This document shows, piece after piece, positions 1-11,800 of a stretch of DNA of 64,000 nucleotides. The position numbers and the translations under genes are program-made. The notes under the pieces were generated by a model. That model was not told where the DNA came from and ran no database searches. It worked only from the letters and a program-made list of their open reading frames with translations. The stretch comes from Apostichopus japonicus (taxonomy: Eukaryota; Echinodermata; Holothuroidea; Aspidochirotida; Stichopodidae), in NCBI RefSeq assembly GCF_037975245.1, contig NC_092571.1, forward strand, positions 12,531,917 through 12,595,916, in the 5' to 3' direction. Each line of letters opens with the position of its first letter. Position 1 is the first letter of the stretch.

Positions 1-6
1 TAATTT

Positions 7-3000
7 TCAGATTGACAGTGCGCCCATCTCTCCCGCTAGAACGACTGTTGCACCTTTGACTTCAGCGACGTCATCATCCACTTTCTCGGCTCCTTTCTTA
101 TCCAAGAATTTCTGTCTATTTTTCTCCATCTTTCGTTGCTGTTTTTCCAATTTGGCCTTCTGTTTCTTCTGTCGGCCGTTCATCCTGCTGTTCACCTACA
201 CGAAGGAAACAATCGTGGAAAAAATACGATTAAACGAAAACCTGTTCGTCCTTACAAAAAAGAAGGAAAAAAAAAAAAAAAAAAGGGACAAAAAAAAAAG
301 GGAAACTATAATTAATAGGAGTAAGGAAGTTGCTGTGCACACAAATGTCCGAGACTTGACCTGTTTAATGTTCTTATGATGGTTACAGCCCTGAGGACCA
401 CCTATAAAGTTGTGATTAATTAAACAGCAAATAGATCATGTAGATGAAATGTTCTTCTGAATTGCCATACTCAGTATTTGAACTCTTTTACCTGTGTTGG
501 TTATTAATCCTGTAATTTACCAGTCTGTATTAGCACCCTTTCATACCTGGCTGTTTCTGGTATACCCATATATACCATTGTGTATTGGTTAAAAGTTAAA
601 AGTTGAAGGTTAACAGTCTTATTTGAAGCCAAGGTCCCCCTCACACGACTTAACAACTTAACCCCCGGTCATTGGTAACACCTACACACCAAATTGTGCA
701 TAATTCAAACAATCCCTCCCGGGGCACCAAAGCCCACCACAACCTACATGTCCCCTGGGGAACTCTCCATAGGGTGCAGCCACATACACAGCGCACACAA
801 CTATATTTACAAGTGACCTGGCAAGTGCCCATGTCTACACCTGGGTGAAGAGAGGTGATTTTGGCTATACCCATGCTGTTCCATCGTGTGTCTTAGGACC
901 CGGTCATACCAGACTGCATACAGGTCTTGCATATATAGATATGCATGACATACTAGAGTGTTGAACAAATACCGGTGTCATATACCCGGCTGTATTTGGG
1001 CACACCCCATACCATTGTGCGTAACTTAATACCCCTGTCATACCTGTGTCCCTTTACTGTGTTTGGGTATACTGTGCCTGTACCATTGTGCATAGCTTAA
1101 TACCCCTGTCATACCTATGTCCCTTTACTGTGTTTGGGTAAACTGTGCCCATTGTGTGTAACTTAATACCCCCGTCATACCTGTGTCCCTTCAATACTGT
1201 GTTTGGGTGTATACTGTGCCCATACCATTGTGCGTAACTTAATACCCCTGTCATACCTGTGTCCCTTTACTGTGTATGGGTATACTGTGCCCATACCATT
1301 GTGCGTAACTCAATACCCCTGTCATACCTGTGTCCCTTTACTGTGTTCGTCACTTCCTGTCCCCGTCCTATTTGGTTCTGTCTTTGCAACGGTAGCCTCG
1401 TTCTCAAGATCGCCAAATAGTCGGTTCGCCGTGCCACCTTCAGACCAGAGTTCACTACCCGCACCGCAGCCTTCACTGCTTGCGTTACCATCATCGACTT
1501 TGCCTTCACTGTCTCTGGGTTCTGTATAAATAGTGAAATGTATTCACAATCATCCAATACTTTTTTTTTCGGGTCAAACATTGCAGGGTATTAAAGCACA
1601 ACTAGTGGTGTTCACTCACATTTTGATTTTTGGATATTACTGTCTGTTTTCCTTATACTTATATTTCTTTATAATAATATAGTTTGTTTAGATGTCTGAT
1701 ATTTGTTTGTCTATCTTTTTGCCGTCCTTTTGGATGTTTATCGTTTTTCTACTCCATAATATTGTGTTTTGTATTGAGGGCTCTTCTGGAAAGCAGTGCT
1801 TCTGCACCGAGCAGGACTACCCTCATTAAAGATGACAATAATAAAAAAATATAAAAAATCATACTGTTGCATAAAGCAACGGCAGGAGATTACTGCCGAC
1901 ATACATCGACCTACTATTAAATGTCAAATAAAATCATTTACCCAGTTTTTCTTGTTTCTCGTTCAATTTATTCCAGTTTAATTTTTTAAAAAAGGCATCT
2001 TTTATTTAAATCAGTCATTATATTTAAAAGCAACATGTGATAAAATTTAAGATATAAATCAACCAACCTCGAATTTCATTTACAGGTCTAGAATTATCTC
2101 ATCGGATAGTATCAAAATCAATCATGCAAAATGCAAAATGGAGATATCGTTTTTACCTAATCTCTCACTTAATTCTTCTAGTTGAAGTAAATATGATATA
2201 GCAGCCTCTGGATCATAAAAATTTTCCTCTAAAACTTCCTTTACTTGTTCCACATCCTAGAAAAGAAAGAAAACAGCAGAGAAAGAATTGTCAAAATTGT
2301 GCATTATTTCCCGACCAATGTTTGTAACTAGACTTTGACATACTGTAAGTTTTCATACTATTAAATTGTACTTTTTGAAACATATAGACAAAAAAATAAT
2401 AATTCTGCTGTGATATTCTGTGCAATGCTGAATGACTTGAATCTCAGCTACTGAAAACGACTGATCAATCATTCGTTATGTAGATGTACACACGTATTAC
2501 CACCGAGTTACCCGATTAAGAATAAAAACAAGCAAATAATCGATTACTCTTAACGAGTAGATCAGACGAGAGGAACTGACATCGTCTTGAAAATCCTGTC
2601 ATACTAGGCAGTCTTAACATGTTTAATACATTTCTTTAACAAGGGATATTTCTTGACAACTAAAGCATATCCCACACTAACAATGTTCTACTTTTTTAGA
2701 CTATAACATCAAAGTGAGAAATATCTCAAATCAGAAGATCACTAAAGGAGAAAGATGACAGGTTAGATATGGAGGTAGTAGGGAGGGGGTATGGCGGGGG
2801 AGGGAGGGGTATGGGGACGGAGGGAGGGGTATGGGGAAGGAGGGAGGGGGTATGGGGAAGGAGGGAGTACGGAGGGGAGGTTAGGCCTCTCTCCCACCAC
2901 CAATTAATCAGAAAACACCTAGTTGATATTTTGAGTGCCCTGTGTACAAATGGACAATGAAGCTATCGGTCCCACTCCATCCCTCCCTCACCCTACCCCC

Positions 3001-6000
3001 TCCAACTCCGTTCCTTAATCGACCAGTTACACCACTGTCTTAGAGCAATTCCAAGTTCAACATACCTGGCACCCAGACTGTTGCATCACATACAGCACAA
3101 GGTCACTTACAGAGTCCTTGTCAGTAACATTGCATTGTGGGTAATTACTTGCACTCGCAGTGTCTGCATTGGCTGGCTTTCTGCTGCCCTTCTTTGTACT
3201 AGATTGCGACACACCTTGTGATGGTTTTGTGACCTTTGAGAGAAGGAAACGTTATAGAAATATACTGAATACAATTGAAATACATGGCAGTTTCGAACAT
3301 CTCCTTTCTGACATGAATTTAAGAAAAAAACTTTTTGAGCTCAAGATGGATTTGGATATTGAACCCATGCCTCCATTCGGAGAATCAGAATAAAGCCTTG
3401 CCCTTGAGTCGTTTACGTTCATCTTGTGTGCACGTACCCGGTGATGCTAATCTGTCGGAGTAACTCGTTTGTTTTCAGAAGAGAGACAAGGTCAATTAAA
3501 ATAGCTCCTAGGCCTTTGTGGGAAGCTTATTTGCATGGGTAATAGTGGCAAAAGGTACTCATTTGAATATTCCTACTCCAGTAACTTTGTTTGATATGAA
3601 TTGAACCTCTGCATATTCGGATGAAATTTACTGAAAATAAGTGATAACTTATATTAACTTATAGATATTATATATTTCCCCACCCTGTTCCTTTAATCCT
3701 CTCTTTGTCCCTCCACTGTTTATGTCCTACCTCTCCTCTTCCCCTGTTGCTTTCTTCTCTCCATCCCTTGTCTACTAATCCCCTTACATCTATCTCAATG
3801 TGTTCACCGTGCTCATTAACCTGTCTGTATTCTGTGCATGGTTTGTCTCTTCTGTTACTGTTACAGTACTTCTCTGAAGAAGATCCTGTTAGGATCGTAA
3901 CGTCAGGCCAACTTACTTTACACAACTAATATTAACAACAACTTACAACAATGATAATAATCAGGCTGTCATTTATACAACGCTTAAGCGACCATGATTG
4001 TGGATGAAGCCTGCAAGGGCTTATGGATTACAACTTTCAAGTCGGGTGGCTTCCAATGCAGCAGTTTAATTCACATTTGGAATCTTTTCAGTTTTCGAAA
4101 GTCATTTCAGATGGGAAAACTGTAGATTCCTTTTGGATGAAAACCCACCTAACTATGACCCGCTGGGGATGGAACCCTGAACCTCCCAAATGCTAAACCT
4201 GACTGCTTTAAATGCCACTGCCTTTATCCACTTGGCCACAGCTCCTTGCATTAAAAAAGCATTAAAAAGATTCTATGCCAAATTGCCAATCCCCTACTCA
4301 GAAAATTGTCATTGCCGCTACTCATTAGATCACTGGATCATTAATTTAAGTTCGTTAGAAAAAAGAGATACTTGAAAATTCTGACCTGGAGTGATCTAAA
4401 GTTGGTTGGATTATTGTCATTATCTGACATCTTCCTTACACTGGAATAATGGTCACCGTTGTGGTATGCGATGTGAAGTTCCCTGGCATTTGGGCCATCT
4501 GAGCCTGACACCTGTCAGAGATGAATGTGTGGCAAAACATTACTTAAAACAAAGTTTATGAAGGACAATGAAAATGTTACCTCGAGTGAGAAAGAGGTCT
4601 TAGGAAATATAAAACACATTCAGGAGCAAAAACAACAGAGGAAAAGAAAACCGAGAATACATAATAGGAATCAAATACCTAGGGAAGTTATTTTTAAAAT
4701 GCAAATTTCATGCCATATACATTTAAGCTTGCAAGAAACACAACACTATATATAAATGTTGTTCACTAAGCATTAATATACCAAGATATATAAATCTCTC
4801 TTTGAATTTGAATTGTACCATGCCTTGCCACATTCCAAACAAAGTCTGCCTGTGATTATTTTTCAAATTGTTTGCAAAACAAACAAGCAACACATCCTCC
4901 TTTGTAATAACACTACCAAAAATTTTACCTTCCAAACTGGTGAATTCAACTGGTGAATAACCACATCGACATTTTGTCGTCTGGCAAATGCGACAATGCT
5001 GTCGTTACCTCCGTACGTGCCGGAATTACTGAGGTCACTGACTGCAAAGAAGCAAAACCTTCAGGTTACTTTGTATCTATAGTCAAACATTACAACTAGA
5101 AGGGCGAATGAAAGATACATGGAAATATGTAGGAAAGCAAAAGAGATTCGTGTTTGTTGTTAATGCTGCCATTTTGCTTTGTATTTCCCAGAATCTGGCT
5201 CGATCATACAATGACAGATTAAGGAAAGATATGTTACATTAATTCATAGCCTGTTGCTTCAATCCAAAAGGAACACAATTTGTGCATAAACTTCAAGGTT
5301 TACACATGAGAAAATAAAAGAATACTTTAAAATTTGCCAGATGAAAAAATTTCCTGGTTTGGGACTAACTTGTAAGAAAAAACTTGCTATTAAAGACCAG
5401 ATAGTTTTTTCACAGAGATACTAGATTATGTGTAAATATGAAATGGTTTCTTAATATCCACTTTTATCTCCACTTTTATCTCCAATTTGTTTTTTTTATA
5501 TTGTTTTCTGTTATTTTCTTTTTTCATTGGGCAGTGGCCACTTTTTAAGATCCTCATATTTGCCCCAGATAAGCACAACAGTAGTCGAGTAATATGTCAT
5601 CGACGCTTTTTTCAGTCGTTTGAGAAAAATTGAGAGAGTCAGAACCTTTGTGAAATGACTTTTAATTTGAAATGTTTCTTTTTGCAACCAACCTAAAGCT
5701 AAGGGCCAATAGCGATGTCCTATAAAATAACCTTTATGGATTATTGATGCTGGCCTCTACTTACTGTGTTTATCAAATGAGATGTTATCCTCCATAAAAG
5801 GCTCAAAGAAGTCCCTATGCTCTCTGATATACTGGACTGCTTCAGCCCTGTGCTTTAGATGGTTTCGACTATGGCCGTCTACCTGGTCACCTAATGCTCG
5901 GAAGAGGCAATTCCTGTACAGAGAGAAAAATGAGCAAATTATGAACAACTATTTTATTCATGAGTTAGACATGTTATATTTCTTCCTGAAGGAATCTTGC

Positions 6001-6423
6001 ACGGTACATGCTGACCGTTGTTTTTGTGTTATACTATGATCTCAAAGCTGCAGCCATCTCTGTACTTTCTGACTCGTAACATGTCAAGACTTCATTATGC
6101 CACTACCGTTTCTAAGGAAAACAGTACAGCCTCCACCATTTTAGGTGGGGACTTGTATCAAGTCCTATATTGAGAAATTTATGAAAGCAGGCAAGAATAT
6201 AGAGAAAATTAAAGTACCCATCTCCAGGAATGTCTCTGAGCTTTAATCCTATGATTTGTAGCTGATTTGAGAAACTTGCAAAGTTTTCATCCTCTGCCAG
6301 ATAGGATTCCTCCTTCTTCTTCTTCCGGTAAGCACTTCGAACTGTTCTCTCGTCTCTTTTCCTTTCAAGGGCATCTTTTTGTTGGGATTTGCCTTGCTTC
6401 TTTCCGTGGTTAGATCTAGCCAT
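7..6423 (-). CDS. OTUD3: OTU domain deubiquitinase, OTUD3-like (8 coding exons, complete)
   Basis: Coding exons in transcript order: 6423-6218, 5913-5765, 5041-4929, 4511-4386, 3233-3066, 2256-2157, 1521-1328, 195-7. They sum to 1245 nt (414 residues plus TGA), every junction is in frame, and all introns are GT-AG. The exon 1/exon 2 junction rebuilds the catalytic DGNC motif (Asp68, Cys71). Exon 2 continues with LFRALGDQ and [10 protein letters not shown], and exon 4 gives [13 protein letters not shown] with the catalytic His near 177. Exons 5-6 (about residues 236-285) resemble the UBA-like segment of OTUD3. Exon 7 keeps the Cys-rich '[13 protein letters not shown]' patch, and the last exon is a Lys-rich coil ending in GALSI. 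Length and order agree with human OTUD3 (398 residues, as I recall it). OTUD3 is a cytosolic cysteine protease that removes ubiquitin; substrate reports such as PTEN come from mammals. An upstream TTG would add two residues, but the ATG at 6423 is the natural start. It lies head to head with SMG8. Confidence 0.95.
640..880 (-). mobile_element. Partial tRNA-type SINE in the OTUD3 last intron
   Basis: The stretch with 'cccctggggaactctccatagggtgcagcc' style blocks (ACACCTACACACC, GGGTGCAGCC, ACAACTATATTTACAAGT) matches the better preserved copy at 23640-23885. The tRNA-like head is missing or decayed. The orientation follows from the copies that keep the head. Confidence 0.5.
1020..1335. repeat. 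~71-bp minisatellite, about 4-5 units
   Basis: Unit: ACCCCTGTCATACCTGTGTC / CCTTTACTGTGTTTGGGTAT / ACTGTGCCCATACCATTGTG, then CGTAACTTAAT. The analogous CATACCTGTG positions fall near 1044, 1115, 1181, 1257 and 1327. The last of these is the real donor of OTUD3 exon 7, read on the minus strand. More diverged blocks extend back to about 890. Confidence 0.85.
1328..1521 (-). CDS. OTUD3: OTUD3 seventh coding exon, donor embedded in a minisatellite
   Basis: The acceptor TTTATACAG precedes 1521. The exon encodes an acidic, Gly/Ser-rich linker containing [13 protein letters not shown], a patch shared with vertebrate OTUD3. Its last bases and its donor (CACAG|GTATGA at 1328/1327) are also the first unit of a ~71-bp minisatellite that fills the neighbouring intron, so near-copies of the exon end and donor recur further along the transcript. 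An alternative donor (CACA|GTAAAG) lies 15 nt upstream. The chosen donor keeps the frame into the last exon. Confidence 0.85.
2765..2885. repeat. GGAGGGAGGGGTATGGGGA purine minisatellite
   Basis: Short G/A-rich tandem repeat (GGAGGGAGGGGTATGGGGA units) in an OTUD3 intron. Runs of three or more G's are dense enough to allow G-quadruplex formation on the plus strand, that is, in the template of OTUD3. Confidence 0.6.
3690..3930 (+). mobile_element. Penelope-like repeat fragment with hammerhead-like core (copy 1)
   Basis: A pyrimidine-rich lead (CTCTCCTCTTCCCCTGTTG) is followed by CTGAAGAAGATCCTGTTAGG and then ATCGTAACGTCAGGCC. The 6-bp stem GATCCT/AGGATC with a 3-nt loop sits where stem II of a hammerhead would be. 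The conserved CTGATGA and GAAA cores are each changed at one position here (CTGAAGA, GTAA). The same block occurs twice at 31 kb. Assignment to Penelope-like elements rests on the known association of hammerheads with that group. Confidence 0.45.
3935..4235 (-). mobile_element. tRNA-Ser/Leu-type SINE, minus orientation
   Basis: Blocks AACGCTTAAGCGACCA, GGGCTTATGGATTACAACTT and GTCGGGTGGCTTCCAAT recur at 49165-49455 and 50060-50170. Read on the minus strand, the promoter end at about 4190-4240 resembles a tRNA (TGGCCAAGTGGATAAAGGCA, then GGTTCAGGGTTCCATCC further in). This matches pol III A and B boxes. It lies in an OTUD3 intron next to exon 4. Confidence 0.6.
6218..6423 (-). CDS. OTUD3: OTUD3 first coding exon; start codon abuts a splice acceptor
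   Basis: The exon encodes a basic N-terminal tail ([17 protein letters not shown]...) and then [18 protein letters not shown], the lead-in to the catalytic loop. Reading the minus strand, the bases before the ATG are a T/C-rich stretch ending in TTGCAG, a good 3' splice site. The 5' UTR probably lies in an upstream exon, with the intron removed exactly at the ATG. The donor GTACTT follows at 6217. Start assignment is secure; the 5' UTR intron is inferred. Confidence 0.85.
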
Positions 6424-8890
6424 CTGCAATGATTCTTATGAAAGAGTTGAAGAAAGTAACAGTTAAATACCACTCCTTGAATGTTTTTCTGAAGAAAGAC
6501 AACGAGAATGAATTACTTTTACACTTACAGTAAATCCAATCTGTATTTGAGCTGAATAGCCCACACAGGCATTATGCAACTTCTAAGTTCAGTGCAGCAA
6601 AAACAGTAAACTAGACCCCTTTAATATGACACAGAGAAATTTATGTACGTTGGCATCTTTCTATTCTCATTTTTAACATTTTTAACATGTTGTATTTTCT
6701 ATGTAGGCCTATTTCTATGTATTTGGTGTAATATTATTAGACTTTCTGAATGATCTGTGTTGAATTTAATTGGCCTTATATTACAGGAATACTTTCTTAA
6801 AATATTGCAATTCAGAATAGAACACATTGTCTTGATTTTACGGAATAGCCTTGGCTAAGTTAGGTCTAACTTGAACTTACAGTAGATCACAGTTAATTCC
6901 CTGTTTGATGTTTTCCTTTTAACTAAGGTGACCAGATGTCCCCGAATTCCGGGGACAGGACTTCCTAGAAATTCGTGGACCATCCCCGGCTTCAAAGGGT
7001 CCTTCGAAATTGTACGTCTTTGGAATTCATGTACTGTCAGTGATCATTCCCAAATTTTTAAAAAGGCCCAGAATAATGTAAATTAAGAAGAAAAAAAGTT
7101 ACTAAAAAATGTATGGTGAGGATTTTGACAATCATTCTTGAAACATAGAACCACCAAAAATGGAGATCTCAAAATCCTACCTGTCCTTTAAGACGTATAA
7201 TGTAAATACTGCTTCTTGACTGCCAACATGGGGGTAATATTAATATCATGACCCAGAAATTTCTGACAAAAATATGGTCACCCTTACTTTTCAACTTTAG
7301 CCTTTTGAGTAGTAACCACTAACCAGAGCCAAATGTAAAGGCTAGTACACTCATGCTGCCTCCACACTGCACTAAAACCTAATTTAAGTCAAAATATGAA
7401 GCTTACCAGACCGTCTCCAAGTGGAAATTGCAAGCTAGATGTAGGCTACCTGCCTGACTTTCAAACGTGATAGCGTGGGAAATTTGTAAAAGCTGTATAG
7501 AGACTACAGTATGATGTGATGTAGGCCCCAATGAAAGTTGGGTGGGTATTTGAGCTGATGATCATGTACTACACAAGGCTTACTCTAATAACTAGCTTCG
7601 ACGCAATCTAAATAAGCCAATGGTACTCGTTAGTATTATCAAATAGTTGGTATTATACCTAAAAATAAATCAGTGGGTAATACTAATAACACTAAGGTAG
7701 CAGTATCGCATTGGATGTTACGCTGGATTGCGCAATCGGGTGTATTTTTGTAGACACGATGCTGTAGTAGCTACTGGTACTAGTTTCACGACATACGAAG
7801 ACGTAAATTAATTTCATCAATTGGACTTACTAAGTAATTGTTGTGCCTTGACAGGTTCATCAAGAGGTAATTAAGTTTTCTATCACATGCTGTGAAAAGA
7901 AAGCCCTTTCGATGATAATGCAGACAAGATTTCAATGTTTTTTCCTCGATCGGAGTAGGTTATAGTCGATTAACTATGGAGGTGTCAGCACAATGAAATT
8001 ATTAAACATCGTGCGTATACTTACTAGTTACTACTACTAGTTGTGGACCTTTACAGTTAGGTCGTATTTTCATACTGTACATTTCACATATACAACGTAA
8101 CGTTAGAGTAGTTGTCCTACTTCCTACCAGGTCAGGAATAATTCCATAATTCTTCAGCTATATCTTTGGCCGCATTATAGTATGGCTCAGGTTGATATCC
8201 ATTTAATCACTAAGATAATCTCTCAAATGGAAATGCTACGTTACCAACACATAGTACACCACTGGTTGTGCAGTTGCTCAAGCTAGGCCTAGCCCTGAAG
8301 TCTAGGGCTACAGTAGGACCGGTTATTCAAAGCCTAATTATCCTAGTCCTAGGTCCAACTAGGCTAAGTCTGTATCTAGTCCCAAAAAAGGACTAGATAG
8401 AGCTACCCAGGAAGTTACCAGTGTAACCTTATGTTGCCCTCTCAAATAAGATGGTTGTTGTATTTAACAGACCTAGGGGCCTAGATTTATCTATTCATTG
8501 TACCTCTATTTCTTTATGATTTTATTTTGTGATTTATTCTTATTTCACTCTGTTCTGTATGGTTTAATTATTGATTTCTTTGATTGTATATTATGTATAA
8601 GGGCGCCTAATATAAGATAACCTTTTTTTTTATATCGCTAAAATGAATTATACCCTTGAAAAGTGGGGGGAAAAAAAGTTGAAATAAATAAATGTACAGT
8701 GCAAAAGGCATCATTTTATTTGATTAATTAATTAACTTTATTTTTCCTCGATTCAGATGATTGTGAATGAAGTTCAGGCCCTATGCTATGTAGCTTTTCT
8801 GAAGTGTAAAGAAGTTGAATTGCATTTTTGAATTCCTTTTCATTCTAGCTCTTGACATCAGTTTGAGGATTCAGCTCAAAGGCTTGTACC
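6424..8890. promoter_or_regulatory. Divergent intergenic region between OTUD3 and SMG8
   Basis: The two start codons face away from each other across 2.5 kb that has no coding exon. Splice-site signs point to non-coding first exons for both genes here: an acceptor directly before the OTUD3 ATG (minus strand), minus-strand donor-like GTAAGT sites near 8021-8028 and 7828-7834, and a plus-strand acceptor ATTCTAG at 8842-8848 before the SMG8 start. No CpG-rich core or clear TATA box was found. Transcription starts cannot be fixed from sequence alone. A MITE occupies 6926-7284. Confidence 0.35.
6926..7284. mobile_element. MITE with TGACCA inverted ends, TA-flanked
   Basis: The left end reads AGGTGACCAGAT; the right end, reverse complemented, reads AGGGTGACCATAT. 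A TA dinucleotide flanks both ends, as expected of a Tc1/mariner-type target duplication. The interior has no coding potential and includes a short palindrome (CCCCGAATTCCGGGG) near the left end. Superfamily is uncertain because a 2-bp target duplication is weak evidence. Confidence 0.45.
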
Positions 8891-11800
8891 ATGTCACAAT
8901 CTATTAACGATGTGTTTAATCTCCCATTTGGAGGAGATTTAGAGTAAGTATATTATAAACCATTGGTAGTATTTTAGTTTTCCATTTGTATGATTCTGCT
9001 CACAAGTCCCAATCACTTCCTTCGCGTTGGTTTTGAGGTGGGTGAAGGAGGGACTATCTAGAGACTTAAATTTAAGTTAGATCATGATAGCCCTGTGTTC
9101 CCATCAGAGATGGAGACCTGTCCAGACAAAGTGCATGTCGATGAAGTCATCCAAACCCTGCAGTGCTGGAAGCTTTAACATTCAGGGAAATTGTAATTAT
9201 GTTGCCAATGAACATAAACCATTGAAACACTATGTGATTTTGTATTATCGTAATTAAAGGTATGTTCGTAAATTATAACGTGACTCAATGATATAGATGA
9301 TATGGTTGTGTGTGTTTCACCTTTTAGTTCAGTATTTTGTGCAATATGCTGCCCAGACTTGTATTATTTTGAGTTAAATTTGTAAGTCTTGTACTCAAGT
9401 CTGGACTTGAGTTAATTCTTCCGTGCTCCTACTCGGGACTTTAGTGGTAGATCATCACTTGGAGAAACATATTTCATGAAGTTGTATTCTGGATTTGTAC
9501 TCATGCTTGCACAAGTACTCTGAGCTCTGTACTCGTACCGGTACTCATTACTTGGAGAAAACAAATTTCATGAAGTTGTATTCTGGGTTAAATTTGTACT
9601 CATACTCGCACAAGTACTCGGAGCTCTGTACTCGTACCGGTACTCATGCATACTCAGACTTTGTACTCACTCCTCACACTACAAGTCTGCCCAATGGTAC
9701 ACCTATTATTCTGAAGAGCTTCAATAGCAACTGTAGATACATCGCTTACAAAATATTTGAAAATTATTTTCTTTTTTATATACTTAAATATAAAGCAATA
9801 AGAGCTTTAAATTATGATCAGAGATGAAACTTTAATAAAGGAGCCACTGCATTGCTTCCCATATACAATTGATTAAAAAAATTAATAGATACTGTATGTA
9901 TTAACTTTTTCAATTTTTCTCCAATTTGCAGGGAGCTGATTGATGGAGAGAAAAATATATGCATTGTGGGACTGTTTGGCAAAAGTGATGGTCAAGAAAA
10001 ATCGAAAGGCTTGTGCTTTAACCAACTGCTTAAGTCACCAGTATTTAAGGTACCTTACTCCCAATTTTTCTTGTGGTTATTTGTAACCTGTTCATGTTCT
10101 AATTGATAATAGTCCATAAATTTCTGTGTAAATATGTTTCATTTCCCTGAACCTTTACTTACTTCAAAGGGATATTCTGGTTACAAACAAATGTAAAACT
10201 TTAATATCTTGAAGAGAAAACCCTTCCACACTGGCAAAATTAACGAGAAAAATTAGGTCGTATGGAGTCTCATTCCAAGCCTCTGAGCTTGTACGAACAA
10301 TTTTCACAAGAACAAAATGCATTGATCAATGTTTGTGAAATGGTTTTTGATATGCATATTTTTCTTTTTCAGGCAAAATATGTTGGACAAGCATCTATGA
10401 GTGATGAGGAAGATGAGGTGAGCCAAACCTAATAAAAACACAAGAATTGTTATTTTGTTAAATTTTAACTTTAGGTCTTATTAAATATTATATCATGTGA
10501 AGAAGTAACGGTGTGGAAAAGTGATAATGTTAAAGGCATTGAAGACTCGCCCCAAACCGTGTGCGGCCATCTAAAAAAGTTAACTTTCTGTTGCTTGCAA
10601 GTGATGTTTTGTTTGTGTCGCTACAAAATGCAGACAGTAATGAAACATGATACCTTGTTATCTTTAGCTGGACCTGAGAAGTCCATCCCTGTATCGTTTG
10701 TATACTGTGCTGTGGGTATTGACCCAGCTGTATGTGCTGACTGTACACTAGTGTCTAATTACCAACGGTAGCAAGCTGTGTGTGTATTTTCTGGGATAGA
10801 TGGTCTTGTTTAACACTTCTGTTACACCTCATTTGAAACTAGGTCAAATTACCGGCATAAGACGTTTCTTTTTGCACGAGTCTTCACACCATTTAAGTGT
10901 TTTATTTATCTCAAGTTTGGTGGTACTGCACTGTTAATGGGCTGAATGGACGGTCACTTTTCATAAGTAGAGTTGTTCAGATGATAAAGATGATTTCTAG
11001 TCAAGGCTAAAGAATGATCAATGTTAGAATGATCAGTGTTAATATCTTCTCTATTAAAAGTTGATTTTTTGTAGCCATCTGTCAGATAAAATTATGGTCA
11101 CTCAAATTTGGGAAAGTTTGTTGATGTGGTGTAATACTTGGTTCATGTGTCGTCTATAAAGGAGAAGCTGAATGCATCTTGTCCTAAAGAAAGTCAACAG
11201 AGTTCAAACTGTGGCATTGTCATATGGGGAGGAATCTTATCTAGCAAAGGCAACTCAAAAGAAAACTGTTACGTTCGTGCGTATTGTCTTTACAGTGTTA
11301 CATTCCTGCGTATTGTCTTTACAGTGTTACATTCCTGCGTATTCTCTTTACAGTGTTACATTCCTCCCTTTACAGTTTTACATTCCTGCGTATTATCTTT
11401 ACAGTGTTACATTCCTGTGTATTCCATTTACAGTGTTACATTCCTGCGTATTCTCTTTACAGTGTTACATTCCTGCGTATTCTCTTTCATACAGTGTTAC
11501 ATTCCTGCATATTCTCTTTACAGTGTTACATTTCTGCGTATTCTCTTTACAGTGTTACAGTATATTCATGCTTATTCCCTTTACAGTGTTACATTCCTCT
11601 GTATTCTCTTTACAGTGTTACATTCCTGCGTATTCTCTTTTATACAGCGTTACATTCCTGTGTATTCTCTTTACAGTGTTACATTCCTCTGTATTCTCTT
11701 TACAGTGTTACATTCCTGCGTATTCTCTTTTATACAGTGTTACATTCCTGCGTATTCTCTTTACAGTGTTACATTCCTGCGTATTCTCTTTACAGTGTTA

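Noticed and set aside
3160-3393. 77-codon plus-strand ORF
   Set aside because: It is largely antisense to OTUD3 exon 5 and its intron edge, with no independent protein features.
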